A stretch of DNA of 52,374 nt from positions 41,309 through 93,682 of the forward strand of contig CAJUQH010000006.1 in assembly GCA_910588095.1 (NCBI GenBank), read 5' to 3'. The notes beneath the pieces are model-generated. The model saw only the letters and a list, made by a program, of their open reading frames with translations. It was not told the origin of the DNA and did no database searches. Below, piece by piece: positions 41,249 to 49,300 of this stretch. The translations under genes and the position numbers were made by a program. Within the stretch, counting starts at the first letter, position 1; each line of letters opens with the position of its first letter. Origin of the DNA: an uncultured Eggerthellaceae bacterium (GTDB lineage Bacteria > Actinomycetota > Coriobacteriia > Coriobacteriales > Eggerthellaceae).

Positions 41249-42484
41249 TTAGTACCGGCTGTCGAAGATGCGCTTCGTCTTCTTCTCCGAGCGCGGCAGC
41301 TCGCCCAAGGGCACGCCCTTGGCGCGCGGCGTGCAGCCGAGCTTCGCCTTGAAGATGAGCGACAGCTCCTCCTGGCAGCGCTCCTTCTCGACGCCTTCGA
41401 GCGGCGTCTCGAACAGCACCGTGAGGATGTCGCGCCCGTCGATGGCCTCTATCATCACCTGGTACTCCGAGCTAGTGCCATCGGTGGCCTTGATGACCTC
41501 CTCTATCTGAGCAGGGAAGATGTTGCAGCCGCGCACCTTCACCATGTCGTCGGTACGACCCACCAGCGTGTCGATGCGCGGGTGATGGCTGCCGCAAGGG
41601 CAGGTGCCCGGCATGATGCGCGTGAGGTCGTGGGTGCGATAGCGGATGAGCGGCGCGCCCTGCTTGCGCAAGGTGGTGAGCACGAGCTCGCCGGTCTCGC
41701 CATCGGGCAGCACCTCGCCAGTCTTGGGATCGACCACCTCGATGTACACGAAGTCGTCCCAGATGTGCATGCCGGCATGGGCATCGCAGGATATGCCGAT
41801 GCCCGGGCCGTACACCTCGGTCAGGCCGTAGATGTCGTATATCTCGATGCCGAGCTCGGTCTCGATGCGATGACGCATCTTCTCGCCCCAGCGCTCAGAG
41901 CCGATGACGCCCTTCTTCAGGTGAACCTTGTCGCGCAGGCCGCGCTTGCCTATCTCCTCGGCAAGCAACAGCGCGTAGGAGCTCGTGGCGGTGATGACAG
42001 TGGACTTCAGGTCCTGCATCATCTGAAGCTGCTTCTCGGTGTTACCCGGGCCCATGGGTATGGCCATGGCCCCTAGGCGCTCGGCGCCCAGCTGGAAGCC
42101 GATGCCGGCGGTCCAAAGGCCATAGCCGGGGGTTATCTGGATGCGATCGGCCGGGGTGATGCCCGCCATCTCGTAGCAGCGGGCGAACTGGGTGGCCCAG
42201 TCGATGACGTCCTGCTGGGTATAGGGGATGATGACCGGGGTGCCCGTGGTGCCCGACGAGCTATGGATGCGCACCACTTCCTCGTCTGGGACCGCCTGCA
42301 GCCCGAGCGGGTAGGCGGCACGCAGGTCGTCCTTCTCGGAGAACGGCAAGCGCTCGAAATCGGCCTGAGTGTGCACATCCGACAGATCGATGCCCTCGAA
42401 CTTCTTCGCGTAGAACGGCGAGCGCTCCTTGAGCGTTGCCAGCTCGCTCGTCAGCATATCCCATTGGCTCTCGGTGAATCCCAT
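41249..42484 (-). CDS. Phenylacetate-CoA-ligase-family AMP-forming ligase
   Basis: 411-aa adenylate-forming enzyme that makes aryl-CoA from arylacetate, ATP and CoA. The N-half has SPFYAKKFEGIDLSDV and the P-loop SSSGTTGTPVIIPYT; the core has GPGNTEKQLQMMQDL and YGLTEVYGPGIG, and the C-lobe holds LVGRTDDMVKVRGCNIFPAQ. It is shorter than acetyl-CoA synthetases and of PaaK length. ATG 42484 has GGGGAG 3 bases ahead. It lies 37 bases after iorB, and IOR makes indole-, phenyl- or hydroxyphenylacetyl-CoA; this ligase could regenerate CoA esters from free arylacetates or, in reverse, conserve energy. Direction of flux is inferred. Confidence 0.87.
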   Translation of the reverse strand: MGFTESQWDMLTSELATLKERSPFYAKKFEGIDLSDVHTQADFERLPFSEKDDLRAAYPLGLQAVPDEEVVRIHSSSGTTGTPVIIPYTQQDVIDWATQFARCYEMAGITPADRIQITPGYGLWTAGIGFQLGAERLGAMAIPMGPGNTEKQLQMMQDLKSTVITATSSYALLLAEEIGKRGLRDKVHLKKGVIGSERWGEKMRHRIETELGIEIYDIYGLTEVYGPGIGISCDAHAGMHIWDDFVYIEVVDPKTGEVLPDGETGELVLTTLRKQGAPLIRYRTHDLTRIMPGTCPCGSHHPRIDTLVGRTDDMVKVRGCNIFPAQIEEVIKATDGTSSEYQVMIEAIDGRDILTVLFETPLEGVEKERCQEELSLIFKAKLGCTPRAKGVPLGELPRSEKKTKRIFDSRY

Positions 42485-42521
42485 CTTCTCCCCTTCGCAG
42501 TCTTTCCTTCTTTCCTGCATT

Positions 42522-43139
42522 CTACTCTAGCGGCGCTGCTTGCTGCGTCATCTCGTCGATGGCGGCCAGGTTCAGCGCCACGAACTGCGGCTTGACGCAC
42601 TGCTCGACCGCATCCTTCAAGTCGCCGATGGAAAGCGGGAAGCGCCCGGTGCCGAGCGCGGCCGCCAAGAGCACCATGTTGAGCACCCGCGTGGTGCCCA
42701 CCGCCTGGGTCACTGCCTTGTCATCCACGACGACGAGGCGCGCTTCGGGAGCCTGGGCCGCCAGCGCAGCACGGATGCCGGCGATGACCCCCTCGCCATC
42801 GTAGGGCTGCCCCGACAGCGCCGCCGTGACCGGCTGCACCGTCGAGCGCGCCGTGACCACGATGCCGCTGCGGTTCAGGTATGGCAGCGCGCGGGCAGCC
42901 TCGCCCGGCTCGAACGCCACGAGCAGGTCAGCCGTGCCCGGGGTGACCAGCGGGGCGTACACCGCCTCGCCTTCGGAGCCTATGCGCACATGGGAGAGCA
43001 CCGACCCGCCACGCTGGGCCATGCCGATGGTCTCAGCGGTGCGCACCTGCCACTGCTTCGACTGGGCGGCGCTCGCCAGAACCTTCGCAGCCAGAACAGT
43101 GCCTTGGCCGCCCACTCCTGCCAGCAATACGTTAAGCAT
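42522..43139 (-). CDS. iorB: Indolepyruvate:ferredoxin oxidoreductase beta subunit
   Basis: 205-aa gamma/beta-type subunit of the 2-oxoacid:ferredoxin oxidoreductase superfamily. LNVLLAGVGGQGTVLAAKVL, TAETIGMAQRGGSVLSHVR and NMVLLAAALGTGRFPL are the family landmarks. ATG 43139 has GGGGAGGG about 6 bases upstream and overlaps the iorA stop by 8 bases. With IorA it oxidatively decarboxylates indolepyruvate or phenylpyruvate to the aryl-acetyl-CoA, reducing ferredoxin in the cytoplasm. Followed by the aryl-CoA ligase gene. Confidence 0.9.
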   Translation of the reverse strand: MLNVLLAGVGGQGTVLAAKVLASAAQSKQWQVRTAETIGMAQRGGSVLSHVRIGSEGEAVYAPLVTPGTADLLVAFEPGEAARALPYLNRSGIVVTARSTVQPVTAALSGQPYDGEGVIAGIRAALAAQAPEARLVVVDDKAVTQAVGTTRVLNMVLLAAALGTGRFPLSIGDLKDAVEQCVKPQFVALNLAAIDEMTQQAAPLE

Positions 43140-45111
43140 CTTCGCCCTCCCCTTGGATAGCGCCGAACGGGCACAGCGGCACGCAAAGCCCGCAGCCGTA
43201 GCACAGCGACTCGTCCACGAACGCCGTGCCGCGACCTTTGCTCGCTGGGCCTGCCGCCTCGCCATCAAACCCGATAGCCGGGCACCCTATGCTCGTGATG
43301 CACTTCTTGCAGCCCGTGCATGCCTCGTTGCTGATGGTTACAGGGGGCTTCGGCGGCGCCAGCTGGATGCAGGGCGCCTTGAGCACCAGCGCCGAAGGCC
43401 CTTCGAAGCCGATAGCGCTTCGAGCAGCTTCCGTGGCTTCGTGCGGGTCGAAGGGGTTGGCGTGGACGATATGCTCGATGCCGAGGGCTCGCAGCACCGC
43501 ATCGCTGTCGATGGGCTTGCTCTGCTGGCCCATCAAGGTGATGCCGGTACCGGGGTGAGGCTGCCCGCCGGTCATGGCGGTGGTGGCGTTGTCGAGCAGG
43601 CACACGGTTATGTCATGGCCGTTGTACGCAGCGTTGGCGATGCCGGTCATGGCGCTGGCGAAGAACGTCGAATCGCCCACGAAGGCCACGCATTTCTTCT
43701 GCGGCTCCGCCACGGCGAAGCCCTGGGCCATGGTGATGCCCGCACCCATGCACAAGCAGGTGTCCACCGCATCGAGGGGCATGGCATTGCCCAGCGTGTA
43801 GCATCCGATGTCGCCGCATAGCACCGCGTCCTGCTTGCCAAGCGCCCGCTTGACCGCATAGAAGCTGCCGCGATGCGGGCAGCCAGCGCACAGCACCGGC
43901 GGCCGCACCGGCAGCGGCTCATCGTAATGGAGCAGCTCAAGCCGCCCGATGGCCGCCTCGAGGATGGGCATGACCGGATGCCCGCCATGCGCCCGACGGA
44001 AATAGCGCGCCAGGTCGAACACTATCTGACGCGTGGAGTTCTCGCCGCGCTCGAGCGTCGAGCCATCGTGCTTGCCATGGACGCGCAGCTGCAGCCCATG
44101 GCGCCCTGCCACCTGCAAGATGCCGTCTTCGACGACGGAATCGAGCTCCTCGAACACCATGACGTCCTGCGCACCCTCCAGGAAGCGCACGACTTCCTGC
44201 TCAGGGAACGGGTAGGCGGTGCCCACCTGCAGGAACCGATACGGAGGCACCTGCGTGCCCGCCGCCTCGGCCTCGTGCTCTATGAGCGACAGGGCCTCAC
44301 GAACGTACGCAGCCGACACGCCCCCCGCCACGATGGCGAACGGCGACTGAGCCGCTGCCTCGTCTTCGCCAGAAGATGCGCCGCTGGCCAGGCTGCCACC
44401 TTCGGCGTGCTCGTTGAACTGGGCGAGCACCGGGTCGGTAACGTAGTCGTCGGCGATGGCGCGCAAGCGGTCGTTGATCTCCCCATGGGCCTCGTAGGCG
44501 CGCTTGGGGAAGATGACCCATTCTGGCCCCTTCTGGAAGCCGCCCTCGGGCAGCGCATGGGCCCGGGTCTCGTCCACCACGTCGATGAACGCCGAGGCAT
44601 GGCATACCCGGGTGGTCGGTCGTACGATGACCGGGGTGCCGTAGCGCTCGGAAAGCTCGAATGCGGCGCGCATCATGGCGAAGCCTTGCTCGACGCTAGC
44701 TGGGTCGAGCACTGGCACCTTGGCGAAAGCCGCGAAGCGCCGAGTGTCCTGCTCGGTCTGCGACGATATGGGCCCGGGGTCATCCGCCACGAACAGCACC
44801 ATGCCGCCGCGCACGCCCACATAGTTCAGCGACATGAGCGCATCGCTGGCGACGTTGAGCCCCACCTGCTTGCACGTGAACAGCGTACGCGCACCGCAGT
44901 AGGCCGCTCCGGCGACCAGCTCCAGCGCTGCCTTCTCGTTCGTCGACCACTCCACGTGCACGTCGTGGGCGACGCCTTGGGCCCGCAGCTTGGCAATGGT
45001 CTCGATGACCTCCGATGACGGCGTGCCCGGGTAACCCGCCACCACACGCACCCCTGCCTCCAAGGCCGCATGAGCGAATGCCTCGTTGCCCATCAGCAGC
45101 TTCTGCGTCAT
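43132..45111 (-). CDS. iorA: Indolepyruvate:ferredoxin oxidoreductase alpha subunit
   Basis: 659-aa TPP enzyme. GVRVVAGYPGTPSSEVIETI begins the pyrimidine-binding domain, CAGCPHRGSFYAVKRAL and GDIGCYTLGNAMPLDAVD the TPP pyrophosphate site, and CVAFVGDSTFFASAMTGIAN a second metal-site segment. The C-terminus carries two 4Fe-4S motifs: CTGCKKCITSIGC and CYGCGLCVPLCPFGAI. ATG 45111 has AAGGAGAGGG just ahead. Transcribed ahead of iorB and the aryl-CoA ligase. Catabolises aromatic amino acids via their 2-oxo acids in an anaerobe, consistent with a gut habitat. Confidence 0.95.
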   Translation of the reverse strand: MTQKLLMGNEAFAHAALEAGVRVVAGYPGTPSSEVIETIAKLRAQGVAHDVHVEWSTNEKAALELVAGAAYCGARTLFTCKQVGLNVASDALMSLNYVGVRGGMVLFVADDPGPISSQTEQDTRRFAAFAKVPVLDPASVEQGFAMMRAAFELSERYGTPVIVRPTTRVCHASAFIDVVDETRAHALPEGGFQKGPEWVIFPKRAYEAHGEINDRLRAIADDYVTDPVLAQFNEHAEGGSLASGASSGEDEAAAQSPFAIVAGGVSAAYVREALSLIEHEAEAAGTQVPPYRFLQVGTAYPFPEQEVVRFLEGAQDVMVFEELDSVVEDGILQVAGRHGLQLRVHGKHDGSTLERGENSTRQIVFDLARYFRRAHGGHPVMPILEAAIGRLELLHYDEPLPVRPPVLCAGCPHRGSFYAVKRALGKQDAVLCGDIGCYTLGNAMPLDAVDTCLCMGAGITMAQGFAVAEPQKKCVAFVGDSTFFASAMTGIANAAYNGHDITVCLLDNATTAMTGGQPHPGTGITLMGQQSKPIDSDAVLRALGIEHIVHANPFDPHEATEAARSAIGFEGPSALVLKAPCIQLAPPKPPVTISNEACTGCKKCITSIGCPAIGFDGEAAGPASKGRGTAFVDESLCYGCGLCVPLCPFGAIQGEGEDA

Positions 45112-45245
45112 GACCCTCTCCTTGTTTGACGTGCTGGGCTCCTGCCTCTAGAATAGGCCCAGGCGGTCGCCCGGTGTCGACGGGCAACGGCTGCTAATGT
45201 TGCATTAAGCGTGAGCCGTTCCTGCCGCACAGGGGCGGCTTTCCA

Positions 45246-45323
45246 CTACTTGAAGGCCTTGTTGGCCAACAAGAGCAAAAGCAGGAAACCTACGATTTCA
45301 AGAAGCAAAATCGATTCGCTCAT
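45246..45323 (-). CDS. 25-residue single-span membrane peptide
   Basis: Too short for routine calling, but preceded by a near-perfect Shine-Dalgarno site GGAGGTGAT 5-6 bases before ATG 45323. The peptide begins MSESILLLEIVGFLL, continues as a Leu stretch and ends in ANKAFK, that is one membrane helix with a basic tail. It stops at TAG 45246. A candidate promoter lies at 45379-45406. Size and charge pattern resemble type I toxin peptides or small complex subunits (KdpF, CydX), but no motif of those is present. Function unknown. Confidence 0.6.
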   Translation of the reverse strand: MSESILLLEIVGFLLLLLLANKAFK

Positions 45324-45378
45324 GGCCCATCACCTCCATCTGCTGGAAGTCAGCCATGACGCCTGAACCTATCTCAGT

Positions 45379-45406
45379 AGAGTACCCTATCCACCTTCGA
45401 TTGCAA
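45379..45406 (-). promoter_or_regulatory. Candidate promoter of the 25-residue peptide gene
   Basis: TTGCAA (45401-45406), a 16-base spacer and TACTCT (45379-45384) on the minus strand. The boxes are of average quality. The start of transcription would be ~50 bases ahead of the peptide ATG. Confidence 0.35.
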
Positions 45407-45446
45407 TACCTGTTTGAGGCTGCCCGCGATCACGGCAGGTAGCCTT

Positions 45447-45770
45447 TTAGAGTTCCTGGAACCGAGGGGTGAAGTCCGACCAGCTTTCCACCTTGAAAGC
45501 CCGTATGTCGCGCACGCTCGCACGGAACCAATCAATGGATTTCAAGCGCTCTATCGCGTCGAACACCGCAACGAGCTCGTTGTCGCCATCGGTGAGATAC
45601 AAGCTGCCTTGCGCCCACATGAAGCCCAGGCCCTCGAGCTCTTGTTGAACCTCAGCATAGGCTCCATTATAAGGGTCGCCATAATGAGCCTTGAGGTCTT
45701 CTACTCTCAAATCGAAGGCAATCGCATACATTGCAGATTCAAGCTTCCTTTGCTTTCTTCGCATAGCCAT
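45447..45770 (-). CDS. vapD: VapD-type endoribonuclease
   Basis: Small Cas2-fold ribonuclease toxin. The core from MYAIAFDLRVEDLKAHYGD through LGFMWAQGSLYL to SVRDIRAFKVESWSDFT matches VapD closely, including the SVRDIRAF block and the first-strand Asp. I choose ATG 45770, which has GAGGAG 5 bases upstream and adds 13 basic residues; starting at ATG 45731 would give the standard 94-residue VapD but has only AGGAAG 12 bases away. No VapX-like antitoxin frame was found upstream. It may be a solitary toxin gene or controlled by something outside its own operon. Confidence 0.82.
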   Translation of the reverse strand: MAMRRKQRKLESAMYAIAFDLRVEDLKAHYGDPYNGAYAEVQQELEGLGFMWAQGSLYLTDGDNELVAVFDAIERLKSIDWFRASVRDIRAFKVESWSDFTPRFQEL

Positions 45771-45987
45771 AGCTGCTCCTCGCAATCCCCTTGTGTAACA
45801 GCGAGGATCTTGCAAGCTTGCGGGCCTACGAGGGGTTCGCGGCCTTCTGGATGGCGCCCTATCAGGAGACGGGAGCTTGCATTGGCTCGATTGATGGAAC
45901 GATACTATCAAACATTTGTTCTATAGTCAATGTGATTTCGGAAGAAAGATTGCTTTAAGCAGGAAGCCAGGCAATGGCCCGCCCATC

Positions 45988-46020
45988 GTCATGCTGAGCG
46001 AAGCCGCTTACGGCGACGCT
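45988..46020 (+). repeat. Intergenic copy of a dispersed repeat also found inside the surface protein gene
   Basis: It reads GTCATGCTGAGCGAAGCCGC followed by TTACGGCGACGCT. The same core, GTCATCCTGAGCGAAGC-like with a GCCGCC/GGCGGC hairpin, occurs several times in the coding sequence at ~49.0-50.0 kb. In this window the unit appears both outside and inside a gene, so it behaves as a small mobile or spreading repeat. Confidence 0.6.
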
Positions 46021-46165
46021 CGTGCCCATAGCACGGAGCAGGTTCCGCCCTAAGGAGAAGAATGGCCGGAAGCGCTAGCTGCCAGCCATTCAGAACCTCA
46101 TAGGCGCTGCCCGCTACCGCAACGGGCAACCGCTGGGGCCCTGCTCTAGCACGGCTCAAGTGCGG

Positions 46166-46178
46166 CACCAGCCATGGG
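46166..46178. repeat. Left arm of a 13-bp inverted repeat
   Basis: CACCAGCCATGGG, the exact reverse complement of 46290-46302 after a 111-base spacer. The arms could mark the ends of a small element or form a cruciform; no transposase is present. Confidence 0.7.
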
Positions 46179-46289
46179 TGCTCGACCTCCACGCTCTGCT
46201 TGCGGGCCGCTGCGCTCGCTCGTTTCAGCTTTCATATACGCTCGCTTCGCTCGCTGGAAGCAGGGGCACTGTCACGAGTCACCCTCGCG

Positions 46290-46302
46290 CCCATGGCTGG
46301 TG
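46290..46302. repeat. Right arm of the 13-bp inverted repeat
   Basis: CCCATGGCTGGTG, pairing exactly with 46166-46178. The intervening sequence contains CGCTCG/CGAGCG-type tracts. Confidence 0.7.
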
Positions 46303-46372
46303 GCGCTCACCGTGAACAGGAGCACTATTCACCCCATTCAACATCCATCTTAGCTGCAAATCGCCTAACCCA

Positions 46373-49300
46373 TTAAAGGCAAAACGTAGGCACAATACCC
46401 TTCTGACCGTCCTGATCGATATAATGCATCCCACCAGCGCCCATCTCGCTGTCTTCTTCCGTGTTCACGAATATAAAGGTGTTCATGTAACCAGCTCTCG
46501 GATAACGGGTCCACCATTGCGTCAAACCGCTCGTCGAGCGCTTGATCAGAGGCGACGTGAACAAAGCCGAAGGATTCGAAGGCGGGCGATTGCATACGCC
46601 GGCGACATCTGACCAATACTCGTATTGATACCCCTCATGATTTGCCCATGCATAGAAAGCGGCCTTGGAGCTGAGCGCAAGGTCATCCGCAAAACGATCG
46701 TCATCGCCTCGGTACTTTCCTGAGTTCTCGCAAAGCGACGTGATGAATAGCTTGTCTTGCGTCGCCGTTATAATCGTAGGCCATGCCTTCGGATTAGAGG
46801 TCAAGCTTATATCCCCCCTTTCATTGTTCGTGAACTTGTAAACAAGTTTGATTGATTGAGCGATAGCGAGGTTAGCCGCAATCGGGCCAGAGCTGCTCAG
46901 CAACGATGCTCTTAATTCGCTTGATGCCCAGCCACCGATATTCGAGTTGGCCTCATTGAGTCGTCCCATGAACAGAGCATCAGCGAACTGGAAAGTGATG
47001 CCCGCACGCTTGGTCACCTGGGCAGAACCTTTGCCCCCATCATAGGCGCCCGAAACCACCTCTAACGCATCATGATTCAACCCTAATATGAGCAGTCGCA
47101 CGTAGCCTGCGCGCTTGCAGTTGGGCTGACTGGCCGTAGCCTCGGGACCATCGTACTTGGTGTAGACCTTGGCCTTGGCCTCTGCCGGCAAATAGCCATT
47201 CGATGGCGCGCCCTGTGCACGCATGATGGCATCGTAGAGCACGTAGCAGGGAGAGGCTTCACCGAAGTCGGATATGCACTCAGCCGCATGGAGAATGTCC
47301 GCAGCACCGTAGATCTTGCCTCCATACTCGATGTAGATGTCATCATCGGTAGTGCCGGTAGCGAGGCAGTGCGGCGTGGAGAAGCAGTAGCTGATGTTCG
47401 CGATGGAGGCGGAAGCGCCTTCGCTGAGGGTAGAGAGCTTGTCGTAGTCGAGCTCGGTGCTCGTCTCTTGGAGGTTCAAGCGGTATCCGAGCGAGAGGGT
47501 GTCTCCTGCGGGGATGGTGAAGCTATCTGCGGCAAAGGACTTCTCGAGCAGGATGTCATCGAGGGAGAAATCGACTGCACCCTCTGGTTTGGAAGCCGAG
47601 GTCGCATCCGGGTCCTTGAGGTCGTCTTCTTCGAGCTCTCCTGTTGCCGGGTACAAGCTGAACAGCTTGTCATCTGTGCCGGATACGGTGCTGCCATCCT
47701 TCTTCTTGAGTATGTCGGAAGCACCTAAGCTCGTCGAGCCGTTGCCTTTGACTTGCTTGGACTCCAAGCCCACTATGCGCAAGTCCACCTCGGATTGGCT
47801 AGCCACCTTGCTCTGGCCGAAGGCGCTCGAGGCCAAGCCTTCCCTGCTCTCGTTGCCTTGGGTCACCACATCGGCGTAGAACGTGACCGAACTTGGCACG
47901 TCAACGCTGATGACTGAGGTCCAGCGAGCCGTGAGCTCCACTCGCCCGTCATCTCCTGCGTAGTCAGGCAGCTTGGATGCGTCCACGTACCACTTGCCAT
48001 CCGTCTCGTCCTGATAGACCAAATCCTGGTCGATGGCTTCGGTACCCCCAGCGTTGGGGATGGTCCAACCTTGGAAGACGTATCCTGGACGCTTGGGGTC
48101 CTCGATGGCCGTCAGCCCATCCTCGACGTTGACCGTCTGGTCAGGCTTCTCAATACCCGGATAATCCTCGTCGCCCGGCTCGGAATCAACATCGAAGCCA
48201 AGATCATACTCAACCCGCTCCCACTGGGCATAAAGGGGGACAGTTGCGCCAGAGACGGTTGTGAGCTTGCTCGCCGTGCCAAGGTAGCGGGTTCCGCTTC
48301 CATCGGCCACCGTATCCCACCCTTGGAATGTGTAGCCCTTGCGCACCGGCACAGGAAGCGTCACCTCGGCATCAAAAACCGTTGCCATGCTATTTGGACT
48401 TACAGAGGCGTCTGTCCCATTCGCATCAAAGACGATGCTGTAGGGGTTAGGTTCGAAGATGGCATACTGCTCAACGCCCCCAGCTGACCACGTGCGCGAA
48501 AACGTCGAGGATGCCGCTCCTGTTCGCGAAGCGCTCCATCCTACAAAATAGTAACCTGGCTTTGCCTGCGCATACCCGTAGTTGTGAGAGCCACTGCCAT
48601 TCCAAGTATATGACCCATTAGCACTTCCCGTCGCGCGGGTCTCGCCTGAAGAGGTCACACCAATTTCCGGCAAAGGCGTATTGAGAGCACAGGATCCATT
48701 CGAGTATTTAAACGAGGTGCAGATCATATGGCCTTTTTCGATATCATTCGGCCTAACATGCCAGCTATTAGCGTCGGCAGCATATGTACCACTAGAGCTG
48801 GTTGATGCATCCTCTGCATGCGTGTTTATCAAGAATCCCAAAGCCCTCCACGGGTCAACGGCAGCGACCCCCGATAGCTCAATCGTGATAGTAGAGGGGT
48901 CGACTTCGGACAAGTCGCTATCAGCCGAAGATAAGGCCACCATGGCGGTGATCTGGGCGCCAGCTTCGCTGGCTTGACCTTCATTGGATTCTTCGATTTC
49001 GGCAGCTTCTCTGCCTCCGCTCAGAATGACGGAAGGAGTGGCAGTGTCGCCGCTTTCGCCCAGGATGACGCTGGGAGTGGCAGCGTCGCTGCTATCGCTC
49101 AGGATGGCGGATGCAGCAGGCAGGCTCACCGTTGGTATCGCATGGAACACATCAGGGCTGATGGCAGCAACGGAAGCCGGCGCGTTGATTCGCTCGAGCT
49201 TCGCGCAGGCTTCGAGGGCGCCAGCGGCGATGGCCGTGCAACCCTCACGGATGGTGACCTCCACCGCCCCTGCTGGCACCCGCAGCAGCGTAGCACCAGC

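Larger units (their letters stand above)
45771..46372. other. Gene-free stretch of ~600 bases
   Basis: I see no convincing protein gene here. Short open frames on both strands lack ribosome sites and resemble nothing known. It holds one copy of a dispersed repeat (45988-46020), a long-range inverted repeat (46166-46178 with 46290-46302) and several CGCTCG-rich tracts. It may be a repeat-filled gap, a decayed gene, or encode an RNA. Confidence 0.5.

Noticed and set aside
45989..46192. 67-codon frame in the gene-free stretch
   Set aside because: No ribosome site, no similarity I recognise, and it overlaps a dispersed repeat and an inverted-repeat arm.
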